DNA of 64,000 nt from Thermicanus aegyptius DSM 12793. Its GTDB lineage: Bacteria > Bacillota > Bacilli > Thermicanales > Thermicanaceae. The notes under the pieces were generated by a model. It searched no databases, was not told where the DNA came from, and saw only the letters and a list, made by a program, of their open reading frames with translations. The stretch lies in contig NZ_KI783301.1 of NCBI RefSeq assembly GCF_000510645.1, forward strand, positions 3,115,788-3,179,787, written 5' to 3'. Shown piece by piece: positions 60,435 to 64,000 of the stretch. Every line of letters starts with the position of its first letter. Within the stretch, counting starts at the first letter, position 1. A program made the position numbers and the translations under genes.

Positions 60435-61598
60435 CTACCTGATGGATTCAATGTTTGCTATTAAATGTGTAGCCAGCCTTTTGATCAATGCCCGGCGATA
60501 ATCGGCGCCGGCATGCGCTTCTAACACTTCTTCTCCCAGCCGGTACAACTCTTCTTTCATACTTTCACGAACTTGAAAGTAACGAAGAAGTAGTTCAACC
60601 ATTCCTCGGAGGAATTCCTCAGGACTCTCCGTTTCATTGACGGATTGAATCGGTAGGACGGGCGATCGCCATCCGATTCCTTCAGCGACGTTTCGATTCA
60701 TCATGAGCCGTTGACCAAGGGCAGGATATGTATCATTCACATGTTTAAAAAAACCGGGAAGAACCGCAAAAACAACACCCGTACCGACTAGGGTTCCATT
60801 GGTAGTCCCGTCTATCAACCTCCTTATGAGGTTAGCTGCTTTCTTAAATTTATTGGATGGTCTGGTAGGAGAGGTCGTAAGTGTTTTATTATTTTCATCA
60901 AACAGGAGAAGAAGTCCCGGAACACCGATCATGTGTAAGCTGGTTAGAACCGTCTTTAGGAAAACTTCTGCGTTTCGTTTTGTAAGGGAACCCTTGAAAA
61001 ACCTTGCAAATTTTGCGCCACTAAAGTCTTTTACCGTTGTTTTTTCACCGAGAATATTGCGACTGAGTACCTCCCATTGAGTTTCGTCTAATCCCTGACT
61101 ATGTTTCATGGCAAAAATAATCGCTTTCCTTATCCCCTCATGGGGGAGCGGGGTCTTTCCCAGTTTATCGATTTGATATTGAGGATTTTTACTTAATTCT
61201 TTTAATATGTTAGGGAGCGATTGGATATGTTGGTTGCCTACCACCATCTCCATATTGGCTAGGATCTCCTTCGTAATCCCTTGCCAGTCATCAAGAGGTA
61301 GATCATCCGATAAGGCAGTCCTATAGATGATATATCCTTTCTTGATCCCCAAATGGTAAAGAAGGCTAAGCAGATGTGACTTTCCCGATCCGGAAGGTCC
61401 TTCATAAAAACGGCAAGTGGCTCCTCCTTGTGAAATAAAGGTATCAAGGATCTCTTCTTCGAAAAAATTGATGTATTTTGTAGTACCAACATCTATAAGG
61501 GCACTTCTCTCATCGGTTAGATGTCCATGTTGGGCGATCGTTTTTAACGCCTCTATTACTTCTACGAGCATATTGGCTCTATCTTCATGAAGAGGCAT
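60435..61598 (-). CDS. Third BREX-type P-loop ATPase (DUF2791-like)
   Basis: A 387-residue ATPase: SALIDVGTTKYINFFEEEIL, Walker A YEGPSGSGKSHLLSLLYHLG, Walker B GLLLLFDENNKTL and FAVLPGFFKHVNDTYPALGQ. The ATG at 61598 (PLHEDRANMLVEVIEALKTI) has GGGGGTG 6 bases upstream; the longer form from 61625 overlaps the 294-aa gene by 41 bp instead of 14. The most diverged of the three ATPases; the arginine-rich segment KRNAEVFLK and the terminal helix may mediate ring assembly. Confidence 0.75.
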   Translation of the reverse strand: MPLHEDRANMLVEVIEALKTIAQHGHLTDERSALIDVGTTKYINFFEEEILDTFISQGGATCRFYEGPSGSGKSHLLSLLYHLGIKKGYIIYRTALSDDLPLDDWQGITKEILANMEMVVGNQHIQSLPNILKELSKNPQYQIDKLGKTPLPHEGIRKAIIFAMKHSQGLDETQWEVLSRNILGEKTTVKDFSGAKFARFFKGSLTKRNAEVFLKTVLTSLHMIGVPGLLLLFDENNKTLTTSPTRPSNKFKKAANLIRRLIDGTTNGTLVGTGVVFAVLPGFFKHVNDTYPALGQRLMMNRNVAEGIGWRSPVLPIQSVNETESPEEFLRGMVELLLRYFQVRESMKEELYRLGEEVLEAHAGADYRRALIKRLATHLIANIESIR

Positions 61599-62469
61599 TG
61601 TTTTCACCCCCGAGGGATAAGACATAACACATGACTTTGTAATCTTCTAGGGGATGTAAACCGTTCACAACCATACCTTTTCCCTGAGCCACCTCCTGTT
61701 GGCTACCCGTTTGTAAGATTAATCGTTCCGAATGGGGGAGGTTACTGCTGTATGAAAAAAAGCAATCTAGGTTATAAAGAAAGGCGTATTTGGGAAACTC
61801 ACCATAACTTAGTTTTGCATCAATTCTCTTTTTCTCCATTTCCATTTGAAGTAACAAAAGGCGGAGTTGTTGGTAAAACGTTAAAATCGGAACGCGAGGG
61901 GTTGATTTCGTTTCCACTCCCTTCTCTAAGGCTCTCTTATAAGCAAGAGGAAAATATTGAAGCAGTGTATCCTTCGGCAACAGGTATTTCTCCAATTTCG
62001 CCAACGCTTCTTCTTCATATTTCGTAATATCATCTTCTCCGGAAACCGGCTTCCAATTGACAACGACCTCCCGATTGTAAAGAAAGCGAACTTGAGAAGA
62101 AATGGGATTGGTGGCAAGCTCTAATATCCCTACGCGCCAACCATCATTGGTTTCCCGGATCGCTTTCGATTTTTCTCTCTGCGCACGTATATATGAAGAC
62201 TCTATCCTTTTAAATTGCTTGGTTCTTCCCAATTTTGCTTGATCCAAAAAGGCATTTGCTTTCTCCCTCCAATTTTTAAGCTGTACTAGGAGGTCATCCT
62301 CGGAAGGTATGGATTTTAGCTCCTTTGCCAGTTTGTCTAAATAATCCGGATCATTCCCTTTTAAAGAGAGAATGTTACGGATTGGTTTCTGAAGTTTCTC
62401 CAGCTCCTTTTTCAGATTCTTGAATTCAGTCTTCTCATCCAACTTTTCCATTTGTTCATTTTCAATCAA
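61585..62469 (-). CDS. Unrecognised 294-aa protein of the ATPase/helicase operon
   Basis: I do not recognise this family. Residues 1-110 are a coiled coil rich in Lys/Glu (EKTEFKNLKKELEKLQKPIR). The rest is globular with striking text: DGWRVGILELATNPISSQVR, FLYNREVVVNWKPVSGEDDI, FLYNLDCFFSYSSN and a C-terminal LILQTGSQQEVAQGKGM, VNGLHPLEDYKVMCYVL. It overlaps the upstream helicase gene by 4 bp (ATGA) and the next ATPase by 14 bp, so it is a fixed member of the operon. It could be the specificity or adaptor subunit; no catalytic motif is evident. Confidence 0.7.
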   Translation of the reverse strand: MIENEQMEKLDEKTEFKNLKKELEKLQKPIRNILSLKGNDPDYLDKLAKELKSIPSEDDLLVQLKNWREKANAFLDQAKLGRTKQFKRIESSYIRAQREKSKAIRETNDGWRVGILELATNPISSQVRFLYNREVVVNWKPVSGEDDITKYEEEALAKLEKYLLPKDTLLQYFPLAYKRALEKGVETKSTPRVPILTFYQQLRLLLLQMEMEKKRIDAKLSYGEFPKYAFLYNLDCFFSYSSNLPHSERLILQTGSQQEVAQGKGMVVNGLHPLEDYKVMCYVLSLGGENNASS

Positions 62470-64000
62470 CTTACTTCTTCCTTTCTTTCGGCAGGTTTGT
62501 ATCCCAGCTTATTGACTTTCTCCCAAACTTTCTTTAATTGGTCATTCACATCAGTTGGTGATTCCTTATTTGAGATAAGGCGTTTCACATATTGATCTAC
62601 GATATCATCCTCTCGAGGTGTAAAATGTCGAAATTTCCTCCCCCAACTAAGGATGTTTAGCCATTCGCCGGGCGATTGCGGCATAGATGTTTCGATGTGA
62701 ATCGTATCTTTAAAATAGGGCGAAAGCTCTTTGGTATAAAAGATGGTTACGGCATGTAAGGCACGGGTTAGCGCTACATACAACAGTTTTGCATAAAAAG
62801 GATGCCGAGGATAATGCTCCTGATTGATGTCGGCAAGGATGACCGCGTCATATTCGAGCCCCTTCGCCAAAGTGATGGGTAAGATTACAGCCCTGCTATT
62901 TTCCCCCGTCATCGTCTCGTCTAATAGATTAATCTTCAATCCGTGTTGTTCTTGTAATTCCGTAAAAAATCGTTTGGCCTCTTCATGGTTCCGGGTGATG
63001 ATGGCCACCCTATAATTCGTAGTTTTTAAAAAATGGGTTACCTCTTTCCCAATCTCGGTAACCAACTTCTTCTGTTCATCTACGTAAACCAATTTAGGTT
63101 TACTGCCCCTTCTACCGATATGGACAGGTATAGGAATATTTGCGTTCTCCAAGCTCTCCAAGATTTGATTGGATCGTTCTACGATTTCATAGGTAGACCG
63201 ATAGTTAAACGTAATTTGTCGATATTCCATGTTAGGAAATAGACTTTGAAGATCCGACCAATCTTCAATGCCGTTATAATCATAGATCCCCTGGGCAAGG
63301 TCGCCAAGAATGGTAAGTGAATTCCCGTTCCGTGTAAGTCTTTTGATCATCTCCATTTGGTAGGGAGAATAATCCTGTGCTTCATCAATCACAATATGAT
63401 CGAAATAGGCTCCTATCCCATTGATGAGAATGTCCAAATGAAGAATTGCAGCTAGGTCTTCATAATCGACTGCCTTATTTTTCTTCAGATGTTGTAGCCG
63501 TTCAACGATTTTATCCACCATATCTTCACTCAGGTCTCGATAAAGTTCCAACAGCCGTTCCCGATTGGAGAAAAGTTCCCTGAACACAGTTACGGGATTT
63601 AGTCTGATCCACTTTTCCTTATACTCACTGAGCGCTCGTCTAACTTCATTCGTCAAAGCTTCTTTCCGTTTGATATTACGGCTTTTGATGTAATCATTTG
63701 CCTCCTGGCGCCTGCTACTTCCTTTGGGTAAATGCTCTACCCATTGGTAATATTCCGATTCAAATTGTTCATCTAATTTTTTCAGCTGTTCGTTAAGATA
63801 ATCCTTTGCGAACGTTTCAATGAATTCTAAGGTTTTCTCTATCCTTTTATTGAGCGGATAGTCTCGATAATCATCAAAGAAGATTTTTCTTATTTTATAA
63901 TAAGGTAAATAGATGGTAGGATTGATTTCAAAATCCTCCATAGGTACAACTTGTTCCGTGATAAAGTGTATATATCGCTCTATTCCTTCTTTACATTGTA
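62466..64000 (-). CDS. UvrD/HelD-like superfamily 1 helicase, 5' part outside window
   Basis: At least 511 C-terminal residues are present; the frame stays open to the right edge (no stop between 63941 and 64000), so the Walker A part lies outside. Motifs: II HIVIDEAQDYSPYQMEMIKR, III LTILGDLAQGIYDYNGIEDW, IV ITFNYRSTYEIVERSNQILE, V AVILPITLAKGLEYDAVILA and VI LLYVALTRALHAVTIFYT. The ordering and the ADINQEHYPRHPFYAKLLYV passage are closest to HelD-type DNA helicases that can strip RNA polymerase. It heads (in view) the operon of three BrxD-like ATPases and a DEVH helicase. Confidence 0.85.
   Translation of the reverse strand, partial: QCKEGIERYIHFITEQVVPMEDFEINPTIYLPYYKIRKIFFDDYRDYPLNKRIEKTLEFIETFAKDYLNEQLKKLDEQFESEYYQWVEHLPKGSSRRQEANDYIKSRNIKRKEALTNEVRRALSEYKEKWIRLNPVTVFRELFSNRERLLELYRDLSEDMVDKIVERLQHLKKNKAVDYEDLAAILHLDILINGIGAYFDHIVIDEAQDYSPYQMEMIKRLTRNGNSLTILGDLAQGIYDYNGIEDWSDLQSLFPNMEYRQITFNYRSTYEIVERSNQILESLENANIPIPVHIGRRGSKPKLVYVDEQKKLVTEIGKEVTHFLKTTNYRVAIITRNHEEAKRFFTELQEQHGLKINLLDETMTGENSRAVILPITLAKGLEYDAVILADINQEHYPRHPFYAKLLYVALTRALHAVTIFYTKELSPYFKDTIHIETSMPQSPGEWLNILSWGRKFRHFTPREDDIVDQYVKRLISNKESPTDVNDQLKKVWEKVNKLGYKPAERKEEVS

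Noticed and set aside
55818-63941. Complete BREX, DISARM or Dnd system
   Set aside because: Only BrxD-like ATPases and a BrxHI-like helicase are present. No PglZ, PglX, BrxL, DUF1998 or sulfur-modification genes are visible, so none of these names is justified from this window.
1-64000. CRISPR arrays, tRNA/rRNA genes, insertion sequences, integrases
   Set aside because: I looked for regularly spaced repeats, tRNA-like T-loop sequence, transposase motifs and terminal inverted repeats and saw none that I can support.

Overview
The window looks like the chromosome of a spore-forming, flagellated, fermentative Bacillota (Bacilli). The evidence is the core order flaG-fliD-fliS-fliT, hpf-secA-prfB (with the RF2 programmed frameshift) and ftsE-ftsX-M23 hydrolase, together with YdbS/YdbT, YaaR, a CgeB-family protein and an AdhE/PflB fermentation operon with Rex-type operators. 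Most of 1-53 kb is moderately GC-rich. About 53.1-64 kb is visibly richer in A+T and looks like an acquired defence-type island. I cannot name the species.

Layout. 1-2.7 kb: ftsE-ftsX and a coiled-coil M23 peptidoglycan hydrolase cut by the window edge. 2.96-11.3 kb: a GNAT acetyltransferase, the ydbS-ydbT membrane PH-domain pair, an FMN glutamate-synthase-like protein, a GGDEF-EAL receptor, and a solute-binding lipoprotein gene destroyed by an internal deletion. 11.36-23.3 kb: twelve co-directional genes for surface glycan synthesis. They include a UDP-GlcNAc 6-dehydrogenase, Gfo/Idh oxidoreductase, DegT aminotransferase and hexapeptide acyltransferase (the enzyme set for a UDP-diacetamido-uronic acid), a CgeB-like protein and two pairs of paralogous glycosyltransferases; spore-surface decoration is the best guess. 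23.5-31 kb: adhE-pflB-pflA with three 18-bp Rex-like operators upstream, then an orphan ABC substrate-binding lipoprotein. 31.2-38.7 kb: tkt, prfB, secA, hpf, a cold-shock protein and a DUF3899 protein. 39-44.9 kb: an oligopeptide ABC transporter operon (oppA-B-C-D-F) with a CodY-like box in its promoter. 45.2-53.1 kb: yaaR, fliT, fliS, fliD and flaG (with a SigD-type promoter), a Cache-domain chemotaxis receptor and a gamma-glutamyltransferase.

53.1-64 kb (running past the window end): a compact minus-strand operon of a HelD/UvrD-like helicase, a 294-aa unrecognised protein, three different BrxD/DUF2791-type P-loop ATPases and a BrxHI/Lhr-like DEAD/DEVH helicase. Downstream lie a frameshifted gene and an RloA-RloB-type (AAA15 ATPase + RloB) pair in decay: RloA carries Ala in place of the Walker B Glu, and RloB is frameshifted and truncated. 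The ATPase/helicase operon combines BREX-type motors with no BREX methylase (PglX) or phosphatase (PglZ) in view. It is the best candidate here for an under-described DNA-processing or anti-phage system.

The core genes flaG..fliT, hpf-secA-prfB and ftsEX are contiguous in Bacillus subtilis. Here they keep their order and strand but are separated by the opp block and by the tkt/adhE/glycan block.
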